DNA from: Owenweeksia sp963758205
GTDB lineage: Bacteria > Bacteroidota > Bacteroidia > Flavobacteriales > Schleiferiaceae
Direction: 5' to 3'
Assembly (NCBI GenBank): GCA_963758205.1
Contig: CAVWUM010000001.1
Location: 434,001-498,000 of the forward strand
Length of the DNA: 64,000 nucleotides
The notes under the pieces were generated by a model. That model was not told where the DNA came from. It did not search any database and was given only the letters and a program-made list of their open reading frames with translations. The position numbers were made by a program, and so were the translations under genes. How positions within the stretch are numbered: position 1 is the first letter of the stretch; each line of letters starts with the position of its first letter. Shown here piece after piece: positions 43,069-52,830 of the stretch.

Positions 43069-44146
43069 TCAGGGTTTGTTAGCAGATTCTTCGTCCGTAA
43101 GGGTTTTTAAAAATGCCACGAGGTCGTTTTTGTCCTGGAGGATCAGCTTAAGTCCACCCGAAAGCACGGGTGTACTCCAATGCCGGATCTACGGTAGCCG
43201 AATTGTGAATGCCATTGTCATAGTGTTCCACCACTTCCTCCAGGGTTTTAAACCGGCCATCATGTATATAGGGTGGGGTTACTTCCACATTACGTAGCGA
43301 AACCACTTTAAACTTGCCCTTGTCATTCGGGTTTTGTGTTACCTGCTTCGCGGCCAATGTCCTTAATGTCCCCGTTATTATCCAACCCATTATTGATATA
43401 GCGGTTAGCGGCAAAGTTTCTTCCGCCATGGCAATGGGCACAATCAGCCCCGGAAAGTGAGGAAAACCAGGGTTGAACTCAGCAAAATACAGTTTACGTC
43501 CCCGTTCTTCACTTGGGGTAAGGGTTGCCTGGCCATCCAGCGATCGGTCATACTTGCTATTCACCGAAAGGAGGGTGTTCATAAACTGCTCCATAGCCAG
43601 CGACATCCGCTCCGCTGTAATTTCATCACTGCCAAAGGCACGTACAAACTGGTCGCGGTATTGCTGGTCAGCTCCAAGCTTGGTAATCACATTTTGCAGG
43701 CTTTCGTTCATCTCCAGCGGATCCTGTATGGGCATAAGCGATTGATCGCGTAACAGGTGCGCCCGCCCATCCCAAAAAAACTCGTTGGTATTCCAGGCCA
43801 TGTTAAATATGGCCATGGCCTGCCGCTTGCCGGGCAAACCTTTCACACCTGTAGAAAATGTGGCTGTATCCGTAAAGGCATGCTCCTGCCGGTGGCAGCT
43901 GGCGCATGATTGTGTACCATCTTTCGATAGTCTTTTTTCATAAAAAAGCATGCGCCCCAGTTTTACGCCCTGCACCGTAAGTGTATTGTCAGGGTTTATC
44001 TGGGGAGGGGGAAATTGCTTATAATCCAGGGTGTAGGGGGTACTGTCAAAAGTTATCTCCGGAGCAGTTGCCTCATCTTCTGCACATGATTGTAAAGCCA
44101 TGGCAATAACAAAACTTGCTATGAAAAGTACAACTGGTTTTTTCAT
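43069..44146 (-). pseudogene. diheme cytochrome c peroxidase (MbnH/MauG family), three frameshifts
   Basis: A lipoprotein-signal peroxidase (LQSC; start chosen at 44146) with first haem site CASCH. The long open frame 44185-43148 hides a pair of compensating indels: between 'FPHFPG' and 'VTQNPNDKGKF' the frame is wrong, and shifting one base gives 'ADCAHCHGGRNFAANRYINNG', the missing second haem site. A third indel after 'DPALEYT' replaces the normal end ('VLSGGLKLILQDKNDLVAF' onward), which runs to 43069. As read, the protein would lack its second haem. It lies 10 bases after MbnP. Confidence 0.82.
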
Positions 44147-44156
44147 GCGTTGATCT

Positions 44157-45116
44157 TTATTGAACAACCAGTTTCCGGGTTTCAATAACTTTTCCGTTAT
44201 GGCTAAGGCTTACAAGGTATAGTCCGCTCTTTGCAATGTGGAGGTCAACCTGGCGGCTATTGCCAATGGCCTGCTCGCTCACCACTTTACCGGTTAAATC
44301 GGTAATGGTAATAGTACCTTCTTTAAGATCATTACCCTCCAGTTTTATGCTGGTTGCGCCACGGCTGGGGTTTGGTGCCATACTAAAGGTGGCTGTTTTC
44401 ACTTCTTCAATACTTACATCCGGGCCACCTTTAGTAAAAACATTAGTTTGAAAATTTGCCAAAACCGTTGGCGCTTCCTGGTCTTCCCCATGGTAGTTCA
44501 GGTTGGCATCAATGTCAATGCCGTTGGCTGCTTTGCTGTAATCTGCGTCAAGCGCGATGATGAGGTCGTTTCCATTTTTATCACCGGCCGTTTGTACCGG
44601 GATGATGGTTCCATAATTCTTATCGCCTAAGGCATGTATCTGCCAAACCTGGTTCATGGATGATCCGGTAAGGCCTTCAAAGGCCACAAAGCGATAGCCT
44701 GCCGCCCAACCCCAGTGCATGCTAGGTAGTTGGTACGATAGGGCATGGTTTAGCGGATAAAGGGTAATATCTGTATGATTTTTAGATGGATCAACACCAA
44801 TACCGAATTCAATAGATTCAAGGGTAGTGAAGTTGAAGTTGCCCAATAATTCATTTACAGGTTTGCGGGCGTCCACCATGATATAGGTGTTTTGTAAGGT
44901 AGTGCTTTGTCCGCCATCGTAGGTCAGCTTTATTTTTGAGATGTAATAGTACATCCGGGTAACCTGAAAGTTGTCTCCCTTATCATTGGAGGTAGTGGTA
45001 AGCGTATCAAACGCTGCACTGCCCAGTTTGTGATTAATCTTAAGGTAAACATCCTGCTGGCCCTGTAGGCCGGCAGTAATAAACAGGGCTAAAAAAAGAG
45101 CATATATGTTTTTCAT
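44157..45116 (-). CDS. MbnP family protein with T9SS sorting domain
   Basis: A 319-residue secreted protein. After a signal peptide (GLQG-QQ) comes an MbnP-type beta domain: 'YYYISKIKL' and 'SMHWGWAAGYRFVAFEG', with the Trp-rich stretch conserved in the family. The last ~75 residues ('MAPNPSRGATSIKL' to 'LVSLSHNGKVIETRKLVVQ') are a type A T9SS sorting domain. In methanotrophs MbnP is a copper-binding protein in which the diheme enzyme MbnH oxidises a Trp to kynurenine. Here two MbnH-like genes follow on the same strand, fitting that pairing. Confidence 0.85.
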   Translation of the reverse strand: MKNIYALFLALFITAGLQGQQDVYLKINHKLGSAAFDTLTTTSNDKGDNFQVTRMYYYISKIKLTYDGGQSTTLQNTYIMVDARKPVNELLGNFNFTTLESIEFGIGVDPSKNHTDITLYPLNHALSYQLPSMHWGWAAGYRFVAFEGLTGSSMNQVWQIHALGDKNYGTIIPVQTAGDKNGNDLIIALDADYSKAANGIDIDANLNYHGEDQEAPTVLANFQTNVFTKGGPDVSIEEVKTATFSMAPNPSRGATSIKLEGNDLKEGTITITDLTGKVVSEQAIGNSRQVDLHIAKSGLYLVSLSHNGKVIETRKLVVQ

Positions 45117-45208
45117 GGGAAAAGATATTTGTACAGGCGATAAATATACGAAGCCTTAGGTTGAAAAAAATATATGATGAGTGCCCGCAGACTTGATTTG
45201 AAAGGCAT

Positions 45209-45234
45209 AAAAAAAAGGCGACCTATTGGCCGCC
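45209..45234 (-). terminator. terminator of dps
   Basis: On the minus strand GGCGGCC-AATA-GGTCGCC followed by TTTTTTTT, 23 bases after the dps stop. Confidence 0.85.
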
Positions 45235-45256
45235 CTCTATTACTCGATTGAGGTTT

Positions 45257-45751
45257 TTAATCCTTATAGCTCTTCTCAAGGGATTGCATCATCCATAAAT
45301 GTTCTTCAATGGCTTCGCCAATTGGTTGCAGCAAGTCGTCACTCAACGGGTCTTTTTCCGCTACGGCTGCAATAGCTTCACGTATAATTTGTGAAGCTGA
45401 ATACAGACGATCACAGATGTGAGTGAGTGTGTCCTGCGTTTTTTGAAAGCCATCTGGGTAATCCTTAAGTTCTGAATCCTTAGCTACTGTAGCCGAGCGA
45501 CCATCAGGGCTGTGGCCCAGCTGCACAATGCGCTCGGCAATTACATCTGTACCTTCACGGGCGGTATCCACTACATCATCAAGTTTGGTATGTACTGATA
45601 AAAAATCCGATCCGTATATATTCCAGTGTGCTTGCTTGGATACCAGTGCCAGGTCAATAAGGTTTACGGTAACCTTTTGCAAAGCAACCGAAACATCATA
45701 GGCATCATTTTCGGGTAATGGGTTTCTGCTGAAAAAACTGTTCTTGTCCAT
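45257..45751 (-). CDS. dps: Dps family DNA-binding/ferritin-like protein
   Basis: A 164-residue ferritin-like four-helix protein that stores iron, detoxifies H2O2 and can coat DNA as a dodecamer. Inter-subunit ferroxidase ligands are visible: H42 (AHWNIYG), H54 (SVHTKLDD), D69 and E73 (EGTDVIAERI). Length is standard. It has its own terminator and lies next to the peroxidase operon; a shared oxidative-stress theme is possible but not shown by any operator. Confidence 0.93.
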   Translation of the reverse strand: MDKNSFFSRNPLPENDAYDVSVALQKVTVNLIDLALVSKQAHWNIYGSDFLSVHTKLDDVVDTAREGTDVIAERIVQLGHSPDGRSATVAKDSELKDYPDGFQKTQDTLTHICDRLYSASQIIREAIAAVAEKDPLSDDLLQPIGEAIEEHLWMMQSLEKSYKD

Positions 45752-45921
45752 TATATATTTTGGTTTAATGTGATTTAAATGTCAGTCTGTTAACGGTATG
45801 TTCGCATAAGTGTTTACAGGATTTGCTTATGTGTATAGCAGGATAGATGAAGGTTATGAAGCCTTGGTTTTAGGGCACAGTTCAGAAGTCAGTCAATGAG
45901 GTTAACCAAGCGCGCCTTCCT

Positions 45922-45929
45922 TACTTTTG
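45922..45929 (+). promoter_or_regulatory. possible -7 box upstream of dgt
   Basis: TACTTTTG fits the phylum's TAnnTTTG -7 consensus and lies 18 bases before the chosen ATG. The -33 element is not clear. Confidence 0.4.
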
Positions 45930-45947
45930 CCGCCAAATCCCATTGCT

Positions 45948-47324
45948 ATGCAGATGACCTGGCTCAATTGTTTTACCTCTGACAGATTTGGAATGATGCC
46001 CGAAACGGAGCATATCCGTTCGCAGTTTGAGCGGGATTATGACCGCATTATTTTTTCATCGGCATTCAGGAGGCTGCAAAACAAAACACAAGTTTTTCCG
46101 CTGCCCGAACATGTGTTTGTTCATAACCGCCTTACCCACTCGCTTGAGGTGGTAAGTGTAGGCCGCTCCCTCGGTAAAATTGTAGGTGATGCACTGGCTA
46201 AATTGCCGGAAGTAGCTGCTGATGCAGACGCTAAGGACTTTTACGAAAATCAACTTAAGAATGTAATTTCTGCCGCTTGCCTGGCACATGATTTAGGCAA
46301 CCCGGCCTTTGGTCACTCGGGTGAGGAGGCTATCAGTAAATACTTTAAGGATAAGGAAAGTGATGCCGGTTTTAAAGGTCGGTTTAGTGATGATGAGTGG
46401 CTGGACCTGGTAAACTTTGAGGGAAATGCCAATGCCCTGCGCATATTAACCCGCCAGTTTAATGGACGGCTTAAAGGCGGCTACAGGCTTACTTACCCCA
46501 CTCTGGCTAGTATTCTTAAATACCCCTGCGAATCTGCCGGAAGGCAAAAACCGGGGCCCAAACACCGTAGTAAATATGGTTTTTTTCAGGATGAAAAGAA
46601 GACCTTTCTGGAAATAGCCGAAAAGCTGCACCTCAAAAAGGATTCGGAAAAACCGTTGTCTTACTTCCGTCATCCCTTTGTTTACCTGGTGGAAGCGGCT
46701 GATGACATCTGCTACAGCATTATTGATTTTGAAGATGCTCACCGCTTGGGTATCCTTACTTATAAGGAGGTGAAATCGGCTTTTCTAGGAATTATAGAAT
46801 TGGATCCAACCGAGAATATTGACCGGGTAAAATCCAATTTGAGGAAACTGAAAGCCGACCCCAACGAAGCGGTGGCCTACCTACGGGCAAAATCCATAAA
46901 CTACCTGGTGCAACGTTGCGCGGATGTTTTTATCGCCAATGCGGATACTATCCTTAACGCTGAATTTAAAGGAGCCTTGCTGGATAACTGCACAGGTCTG
47001 GAGGGGCCTTTAAAGCATATACAGAAGGAATCGGTAAGCCGTATTTACAACCATGAAAGTGTAGTAAAGATTGAATTGGCGGGCTTTAAAATTATGAGTG
47101 GACTGATTGAAGATATGGTGGAAGCGGCACTTCTGCCGGAAGGCCAAAGACAGAACCGCCATAAAAAACTCCTTAATCTTATTCCTTATCAAAACCGTTT
47201 CCGCGAAAGCGATACCGACTACCAAAAGGTGATGAGCATACTGGACCATGCCTCGGCTATGACCGATAATTATGCACTCAATCTTTATAGAAACCTTAGG
47301 GGGATATCAGTTCCTTCTATATGA
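45948..47324 (+). CDS. dgt: deoxyguanosinetriphosphate triphosphohydrolase-like protein
   Basis: A 458-residue HD-domain enzyme that splits dGTP (or other dNTPs) to nucleoside and triphosphate. The HD motif is seen at H64 (NRLTHSLEV) and H114-D115 (CLAHDLGNPAFGHSGE), and 'RRLQNKTQVFPLPEHVFVHNR' is the family start. 'EAADDICYSIIDFEDA' gives the last metal Asp. I chose the ATG at 45948; the upstream TTG at 45927 overlaps the promoter box, and ATG 45954 is a second option. Confidence 0.93.
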   Translation: MQMTWLNCFTSDRFGMMPETEHIRSQFERDYDRIIFSSAFRRLQNKTQVFPLPEHVFVHNRLTHSLEVVSVGRSLGKIVGDALAKLPEVAADADAKDFYENQLKNVISAACLAHDLGNPAFGHSGEEAISKYFKDKESDAGFKGRFSDDEWLDLVNFEGNANALRILTRQFNGRLKGGYRLTYPTLASILKYPCESAGRQKPGPKHRSKYGFFQDEKKTFLEIAEKLHLKKDSEKPLSYFRHPFVYLVEAADDICYSIIDFEDAHRLGILTYKEVKSAFLGIIELDPTENIDRVKSNLRKLKADPNEAVAYLRAKSINYLVQRCADVFIANADTILNAEFKGALLDNCTGLEGPLKHIQKESVSRIYNHESVVKIELAGFKIMSGLIEDMVEAALLPEGQRQNRHKKLLNLIPYQNRFRESDTDYQKVMSILDHASAMTDNYALNLYRNLRGISVPSI

Positions 47325-47382
47325 AATACCGGGCATTTAAACTCTCAGCCTGTACTTTCGTTAAAAATCAAAAATTAAACCC

Positions 47383-47838
47383 ATGACAGAATTAAAAGAG
47401 GGCGATAAAGCTCCTGATTTTAAAGCGAAGGACCAGCACGGAAATGATTTGAATCTTACAGATTACAAGGGTAAAAAGGTAGTGTTGTACTTCTACCCGA
47501 AAGATGATACCCCTGGCTGCACTACTGAGGCCTGCAACTTTAGGGATAACTATCAGGAGCTGCGCAATGCCGGCTATGAAATTGTTGGTGTAAGTGCCGA
47601 TGATGAAAAGAAACACATGAAGTTTACCGAAAAGTATGAGCTGCCCTTTCCTTTAATACCCGATACCGAAAAGGAAATAATCAAAGCTTATGGCGTGTGG
47701 GGCGAGAAGAAATTTATGGGCCGCACTTTTGATGGTATCCACCGCACTACTTTTGTTATTGATGAAAAAGGAGTTATTGAAAAGGTAATCACTAAAGTGA
47801 AAAATAAGGAGGCGAGTAAGCAGGTAATGGAGGGATAG
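47383..47838 (+). CDS. bcp: thioredoxin-dependent thiol peroxidase (Bcp/PrxQ)
   Basis: A 151-residue peroxiredoxin that reduces peroxides with electrons from thioredoxin. The peroxidatic Cys is C46 in TPGCTTEAC and the resolving Cys is C51, the spacing of atypical 2-Cys PrxQ. 'YFYPKDDTPGCT' and 'HRTTFVIDEKG' are family motifs. Length is normal. It is preceded by a 58-base gap after dgt and is probably transcribed separately. Confidence 0.95.
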   Translation: MTELKEGDKAPDFKAKDQHGNDLNLTDYKGKKVVLYFYPKDDTPGCTTEACNFRDNYQELRNAGYEIVGVSADDEKKHMKFTEKYELPFPLIPDTEKEIIKAYGVWGEKKFMGRTFDGIHRTTFVIDEKGVIEKVITKVKNKEASKQVMEG

Positions 47839-47899
47839 AGGAAAAAGAGAAAGGGAAGGTGAAGTGGGGTAGGTGTTTTCCTTAATTTAATTGAAAACC

Positions 47900-49021
47900 T
47901 TAAAAATTTCGTTCGATAAAGTTGTAGCCTAAATCATGTGTAATACTTTCTCCATTTTTTAAATATAGCCTGTAATGGCGCCCATCAGTTTCTATTTTTT
48001 TGATAAGTGATTTCTCATTGCTCCCGGGTTTCCAGTAGTAAAAAAGGTTTGGAAACATCTTATTATATGAGTATTTAATATCAAAAGTTGATGTAAAGGA
48101 TTTGTTTGTAACGGGAGATTCAAGTAGCTCAGTCCACAAGAAGAAACTATCTGAAGGCAGAAGTTTTGTTGAGTCTCCTTGGCTTTTAAAGCTAACCCTA
48201 ATCGGAAATACTGAAAAAGAATCGGGCAATTCTAGTTTCCTTAGATCATTGATTGTATAAAGGTTCTGAATTGGTACAAATGCCCACTGAAGTTCTTTGG
48301 GTCCACTGTATCCATACATGCTTACACTTTGTTGCTTTTCACCATTATGGAAGATGGTTGCAGAATAGGTGACATCATCGGTGACCGGTGCGGCATACAT
48401 CTTATCCAAATCATTATAATCTACTTTGCTGAATTTTTCGAAAATGAAGTTCGTTTGATGCTGATTTAACCACCCCTGTACTATCCCGGTATCCTTAGTG
48501 TAGGCCTCACCCTGAATTAAAAAGTGGCCATTCTTGTTAAGTGATATACCCATCAGGGGGCAAAAGCCGTAGCAAGTAGTTGTGTAAATCACAATTTGAT
48601 CAAAACTAATGTTTGCTTCTGTTTTATATTCAAATTTTCGATATGCCCGAACATGTCCATTTTTTTTCTCCAACGAAAGGCTGTCATTGGATAGGTATGC
48701 AATCCTGCCAAAAAATTCTTTCTCGCGGTACGTGATGTTTATTATGAAAATACTATCCTCTATAATTGAGTAATTAAGTTTACCACCCTTATAGAAGTAA
48801 TCGTTAAAAGCGAATTGACGTGTACTATCCTTTTCAAAAACTCCTTCCAATATTTCTAATGAATCCTTATTAAAGGCTATTCCTCGGGCAGGAATTGTTC
48901 CCTCATGATCCAAAGAATGGACGTGGAGCCAGGTGCCCTCTAGCTTTTCATATTCTATTTTTCCCTGACTAAACAAGGAATAGTATACTAGAAATAGCAG
49001 AATGAGAAGTGGATGTTTCAT
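47900..49021 (-). CDS. DUF6438 domain secreted protein
   Basis: A 373-residue protein with a signal peptide ending SLFSQ. Residues ~28-125 form a lipocalin-like beta domain ('LEGTWLHVHSLDHEG'). Residues ~140-250 match DUF6438: 'TTCYGFCPLMGISLNKNGHFLIQGEAY', 'KVDYNDLDKMYAAPVTDDVTY' and 'YGYSGPKELQW', with the conserved Cys pair CYGFC. The C-terminal ~110 residues are unassigned. The function is unknown; it is probably periplasmic or surface located. Confidence 0.78.
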   Translation of the reverse strand: MKHPLLILLFLVYYSLFSQGKIEYEKLEGTWLHVHSLDHEGTIPARGIAFNKDSLEILEGVFEKDSTRQFAFNDYFYKGGKLNYSIIEDSIFIINITYREKEFFGRIAYLSNDSLSLEKKNGHVRAYRKFEYKTEANISFDQIVIYTTTCYGFCPLMGISLNKNGHFLIQGEAYTKDTGIVQGWLNQHQTNFIFEKFSKVDYNDLDKMYAAPVTDDVTYSATIFHNGEKQQSVSMYGYSGPKELQWAFVPIQNLYTINDLRKLELPDSFSVFPIRVSFKSQGDSTKLLPSDSFFLWTELLESPVTNKSFTSTFDIKYSYNKMFPNLFYYWKPGSNEKSLIKKIETDGRHYRLYLKNGESITHDLGYNFIERNF

Positions 49022-49131
49022 TGGTTGATTTTATTATTCATTGGAGTTTCAGACTACAACTTTTGACAACGAGGCCTAAAACTGTTAGAAATAATCTAAA
49101 GTATAGCCATTCAACCTTCACTTTCCTAAAA

Positions 49132-52100
49132 TCACTCAATCACCACCACCAAATCATCCTGTTTCACCATAGTGTTTCCTTCAAGTTCAATGTGGGTTAC
49201 TTTTCCATCTTTAGGCGCTACCACGGTGCTTTCCATTTTCATGGCTTCAATTACAAACAGGGGTGTATTTTTAGTTACTTCCTGGCCTTTTTCCACTAAT
49301 ATTTCAATCAGCTTGCCTTGTAGCGGAACGCCAATTTCACCTTCCTTTTCTGCCTTTCGGTTGCTTTTTACTTCCACGTTAAGTGAGAGGTCTTTTACAT
49401 CTACATGGCGGTTTTGGCCATTCAGCTTAAAGTACACCTGGCGAACTCCATTTTCGTCAGCGGCCGTAACATTGAGGAAGCGGACTATAATAGTTTTACC
49501 GGGAGCGATATCCACCAGAATCTCCTCATTTTGCTTCATGCCGTAAAAGAAGGCTAGGGTAGGTATGCGCCACACTTCACCATTCTCAAGATTAAATTCA
49601 TGGTAATCCTTAAAAACCTTAGGGTAAAGCTGGTAGCTCAAAAAGTCGAGGAAGTTGCGCTGTTGACCAAACTCCTCCTGGAAGGCGGCAAATTCTTTAT
49701 CAAAATCCACAGGTTCCAAATGGGCATTGGGACGGTCAGAAAATCCGGGTTCATCCTTTAATACCAACTTTCGCATTGTCTCCGGAAAGCCACCAACCGG
49801 CTGGCCAAGGTCTCCCCTAAAAAAGCTGATTACTGTGTCAGGGAAAGAAATATCCTGACCTTTCTCCAGAATGTCTTCGCGGCTATAGCCATTAGTGGTC
49901 ATAAACATAGCCATGTCGCCAACCACTTTGCTGGAGGGGGTAACCTTTACCAGGTCGCCCATCAGTTCATTGGCGATACGGTAGTTGGTTTTTATTTCTT
50001 CAAATTTATGTTCAATGCCCAGCCCACGTGCCTGTGGGCGTAGGTTAGAGTATTGTCCACCCGGAATTTCATGCTCATACACCGAGGCATTGCCGGCCTT
50101 CATTTCTGATTCAAACGGGTAGTACCACTCACGCACATCCTCCCAGTAATTGGAAAATTCGTTGAGCTTGTGAAGGTCAATACGCTGCTCACGCTCATGA
50201 CCTTTCATCATTGCTACTATGGAGTTGAAATTGGGCTGGGAGGTAAGTCCGCTCATGGAGCCAAGGGCCACATCCACCACATCCACACCAGCTTCAATGG
50301 CTTTTAGATAGGTGGTAGATTGAATACCGGCCGTATCGTGCGTATGCAAATGGATTGGAATATCCACGGCTTTGCGCAGTTCGCGCACCAGCGTTTCGGC
50401 TGCGTAAGGTTTTAGCAAACCTGCCATATCCTTAATCCCTAAAATGTGGGCGCCCATGTCTTCAATCTGGCGGGCCATATCAAGGTAATACTGCAGGGTG
50501 TATTTAGTGAGTTTAGGATTACTGATATCTCCGGTATAACACAGGCAAACCTCGGCCAGTCCGTTAGTGCGCTCAAGTACCGCTTTGGTAGAAACCTTCA
50601 GCGATTCTGTCCAGTTAAGTGAGTCGAATATCCTGAAAATGTCCACTCCGTTTTCCCATGATTTTTCAATGAACATTTCCACCAGGTTATCTGGGTAAGC
50701 CTTATAGCCAACAGCATTGGAAGCCCTAAGCAACATCTGGGTAAGTACATTGGGCATGGCCTCGCGCAGTAATTGTAAACGCAGCCATGGGTCTTCCTTC
50801 AAAAAGCGCAGACAAACATCAAAGGTGGCTCCACCCCATATTTCCATCGAAAATATTTCCGGATGACTTTTGGCGAAGCTCTCGGCTACTGCCAGCAAAT
50901 CCTTGGTTCTTACCCGTGTGGCCAGCAATGATTGATGGGCATCACGAAAGGTTGTATCTGTATATAAAATCTGTTTTTGTTCGCGCATCCATTCCGCGAA
51001 AGCGGCAGGGCCTAATTCGTTAAGCAAATTCTTAGTACCGGGAGTATGGGCACTGTGGCGATCATAAACTGGTACTTTAGGAAAACGGAAGGTTTTGGAA
51101 GGATCGATATATTTTACATCACTGTTGCCATTTACGGTAACGTTGGCAATGTAATTCAGCGTACGCGTACCACGGTCGCGGGTGGTTTGAAATTTTAGGA
51201 GTTCCGGATGATTTTGGATAAAACTTACGCGCTGATCTCCTTTTTTGAAAACTTCATGGCCAATTACATTCCGCAAAAACTGGATGTTGGTTTTTACACC
51301 CCGAATCCTGAATTCGGTAAGGGTACGCTCCAGGCGCTCGGAAGCCCCCGTGAGCGTGCGGCCCCAGGCGGAAACTTTTACCAGCATCGAATCAAAGAAA
51401 GGAGAGATGCGAACACCCGGGTAGGAACTGCCTTCATCTAACCTGATGCCCATACCTGCCGCATTTCTGTAAGCGATTATGGTTCCGTAATCGGGTTTGA
51501 AGCCATCCTTTGGATCTTCGGTAGTAATCCGGCATTGAATGGCAAAACCATTGATTTTTACATCCTCTTGACTTTTGATAAAGATGGAAGGATCGGAAAG
51601 TGCCTTGCCATCAGCAATATGGATTTGGGAGCGTACGATGTCGATGCCGGTAATTTCTTCAGTAATAGTATGCTCTACCTGTATACGTGGGTTTACTTCT
51701 ATAAAAAAGATGTTCTCCTCCTCATCCACCAAAAACTCTACGGTACCGGCATTGCTGTAGCCCACTTCGCGGCCGATACTCAGCGCATACTCATAAAGTT
51801 TTTCGCGGGTTTCCTGCTTCAACCCGGAGCTTGGCGCTACTTCCACCACTTTTTGAAACCTGCGCTGTACAGAGCAATCCCTTTCATAAAGGTGAACCAA
51901 GTTGCCGTGCTGATCTCCTAAAAGCTGAATTTCAATATGCTTGGGGTTTTCCACAAATTTTTCAATGAAAACGGTGCCATCGCCAAAAGCTTTTAACGCT
52001 TCGTTGCTGGCCTCTTTATATGCACCTTTCAACTCTTCGGCTGAGCGTACCACACGCATGCCGCGACCCCCGCCACCGGCTGCGGCTTTTAATATTATGG

Positions 52101-52566
52101 GAAACCCGATTTGCTCAGCAGCTGTAAGAGCATCTTCACCAGTCTTCAGATCTTTTGAATCTTCAATTACCGGCACATTGGCTTTGCGGGCTACCACCTT
52201 AGCTTTGATTTTATCGCCAAGGCGTTCCATCACTTCGGGCTTCGGCCCAACAAATATTATCCCTTCCTCACCACACCTGCGGGCAAAAGTTACATTCTCA
52301 GCCAAAAAGCCGTAGCCAGGGTGTATGGCATCGGCCTTTTTCTTTTTAGCCAGTTTTATAATTTCCTCAATATCGAGGTATGGCTTTAACGGGTCTTCCT
52401 CGGTGCCCACCTGGTAGGCTTCATCGGCTTTGTAGCGATGTAAGGAGTAGCGGTCTTCATACGTATAAATAGCAATAGTGCGGATGTTGAGTTCGGCTGC
52501 TGCCCGAAATACACGAATGGCAATTTCACCACGATTGGCTACCAGTAGTCGTTCAATTTTTTTCAT
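49132..52566 (-). CDS. pyc: pyruvate carboxylase
   Basis: A 1144-residue single-chain enzyme converting pyruvate, bicarbonate and ATP to oxaloacetate, which refills the TCA cycle. Domains in order: biotin carboxylase (~3-455; ATP-grasp Gly-rich loop 'AAAGGGGRGMRVV', 'FIEVNPRIQVEHT'), carboxyltransferase (~530-800; 'TDTTFRDAHQSLLATRVRT', metal-binding 'HLHTHDTAG'), the PYC/OADA conserved domain, and the biotinyl domain with biotin-Lys K1110 in EAMKMES. Length is typical. It is a single gene; the following 264-base gap (52567-52830) holds the promoter of the divergent metallohydrolase. Confidence 0.97.
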   Translation of the reverse strand: MKKIERLLVANRGEIAIRVFRAAAELNIRTIAIYTYEDRYSLHRYKADEAYQVGTEEDPLKPYLDIEEIIKLAKKKKADAIHPGYGFLAENVTFARRCGEEGIIFVGPKPEVMERLGDKIKAKVVARKANVPVIEDSKDLKTGEDALTAAEQIGFPIILKAAAGGGGRGMRVVRSAEELKGAYKEASNEALKAFGDGTVFIEKFVENPKHIEIQLLGDQHGNLVHLYERDCSVQRRFQKVVEVAPSSGLKQETREKLYEYALSIGREVGYSNAGTVEFLVDEEENIFFIEVNPRIQVEHTITEEITGIDIVRSQIHIADGKALSDPSIFIKSQEDVKINGFAIQCRITTEDPKDGFKPDYGTIIAYRNAAGMGIRLDEGSSYPGVRISPFFDSMLVKVSAWGRTLTGASERLERTLTEFRIRGVKTNIQFLRNVIGHEVFKKGDQRVSFIQNHPELLKFQTTRDRGTRTLNYIANVTVNGNSDVKYIDPSKTFRFPKVPVYDRHSAHTPGTKNLLNELGPAAFAEWMREQKQILYTDTTFRDAHQSLLATRVRTKDLLAVAESFAKSHPEIFSMEIWGGATFDVCLRFLKEDPWLRLQLLREAMPNVLTQMLLRASNAVGYKAYPDNLVEMFIEKSWENGVDIFRIFDSLNWTESLKVSTKAVLERTNGLAEVCLCYTGDISNPKLTKYTLQYYLDMARQIEDMGAHILGIKDMAGLLKPYAAETLVRELRKAVDIPIHLHTHDTAGIQSTTYLKAIEAGVDVVDVALGSMSGLTSQPNFNSIVAMMKGHEREQRIDLHKLNEFSNYWEDVREWYYPFESEMKAGNASVYEHEIPGGQYSNLRPQARGLGIEHKFEEIKTNYRIANELMGDLVKVTPSSKVVGDMAMFMTTNGYSREDILEKGQDISFPDTVISFFRGDLGQPVGGFPETMRKLVLKDEPGFSDRPNAHLEPVDFDKEFAAFQEEFGQQRNFLDFLSYQLYPKVFKDYHEFNLENGEVWRIPTLAFFYGMKQNEEILVDIAPGKTIIVRFLNVTAADENGVRQVYFKLNGQNRHVDVKDLSLNVEVKSNRKAEKEGEIGVPLQGKLIEILVEKGQEVTKNTPLFVIEAMKMESTVVAPKDGKVTHIELEGNTMVKQDDLVVVIE

Positions 52567-52800
52567 GAGAGGTTGGAAATTTTGAGAGGATTTTAACGTA
52601 TCAGGTTTAATAAAGTTGAGGATAAATCAGGCATTGAAATTACAATAAAATTATTGTGAACTTACTGAAAACATGATAATTAAAGAAAATTTATTGTCAG
52701 GTTTACAGTTTTTGATTAGCTGTTTTTCTTCGATAAAATTTGTTAGTTCACCATCGCTCAGGCCAATAGGTTGATAAAGAAGTGGAAAGAAAAGCCTTGC

Positions 52801-52808
52801 TACCTTTG
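52801..52808 (+). promoter_or_regulatory. putative -7 promoter box of the metallohydrolase gene
   Basis: TACCTTTG, followed by C, is a strong match to TAnnTTTG and lies 22 bases before the ATG. A TTG at 52771 is farther than usual, so only the -7 box is claimed. Confidence 0.5.
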
Positions 52809-52830
52809 CCGTGAATTATTTATTAGAATT

